Origin: Massilia sp. BJB1822
GTDB lineage: Bacteria; Pseudomonadota; Gammaproteobacteria; Burkholderiales; Burkholderiaceae_D
Length of the DNA stretch: 64,000 bases
Reading direction: 5' to 3'
NCBI RefSeq assembly: GCF_013369485.1
Contig: NZ_JABWEB010000001.1
Coordinates: 62,001 to 126,000, forward strand
The notes below the pieces were generated by a model. The model saw nothing but the letters and a program-made list of their open reading frames with translations. It had not been told where the DNA came from and made no database searches. Below, one piece after another: positions 64,000 through 64,000 of this stretch (its first letter is position 1; each line of letters begins with the position of its first letter). A program made the position numbers and the translations under genes.

Positions 64000-64000
64000 A

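Overview
The window reads as chromosomal DNA of a GC-rich, aerobic, motile Gram-negative bacterium. A betaproteobacterium of the Oxalobacteraceae type (Massilia, Duganella, Janthinobacterium relatives) is the best guess. The support is a chemosensory cluster, a PEP-CTERM protein, tripartite RND efflux, short hairpin repeats at gene junctions, and the general codon style. This placement is inference; no rRNA or other taxonomic marker is present. No tRNA, rRNA, prophage, insertion sequence with a transposase, or CRISPR array was seen.

Layout. (1) 1-6238, minus strand: a tightly coupled signalling operon of a three-receiver hybrid histidine kinase, CheR, CheB and a receiver-kinase, running out of the window. 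(2) 6.3-13.9 kb: a small lipoprotein, a chemoreceptor, an aldo/keto reductase divergent from a LysR regulator, a cytosolic thioredoxin-fold protein, GTP cyclohydrolase I and NADH pyrophosphatase. (3) 14.1-46 kb: the notable part. Two giant secreted proteins (2011 and 1938 aa), each built of roughly 208 tandem octapeptides and ending in a calcium-loop domain, flank a block of nucleotide-sugar enzymes, two TPR-GT41 (O-GlcNAc-transferase-like) proteins, other glycosyltransferases and methyltransferase-like modules, plus a type I secretion ABC transporter and adaptor. (4) 46.4-55.9 kb: an AraC regulator divergent from a DHA2-family drug exporter, a YhhS-type MFS protein, and an RND pump operon whose promoter carries two matching palindromes. 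(5) 56-64 kb: a PEP-CTERM protein, a subtilase operon with separately encoded N-domain-like and C-domain-like partners, a RING-plus-TerD-like protein, and a metzincin protease cut by the window end.

How region 3 may work together (inference): the sugar block encodes a CDP-3,6-dideoxyhexose route (RfbF, RfbG, RfbH, a 3,5-epimerase-like protein and an NAD-dependent reductase) and a 3-amino-3,6-dideoxyhexose route (FdtA-like, FdtB-like, GNAT). It contains no flippase, polymerase or lipid-carrier initiating transferase. All visible transferases look cytosolic. This fits glycosylation of the Ser/Thr-rich octapeptide proteins in the cytoplasm before type I export, giving a glycosylated surface fibre or adhesin, better than it fits an O-antigen locus.

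Four of the five convergent gene junctions carry hairpin repeats of two families, one forming a 216-bp element with 31-bp inverted ends; the fifth carries a classical bidirectional terminator.
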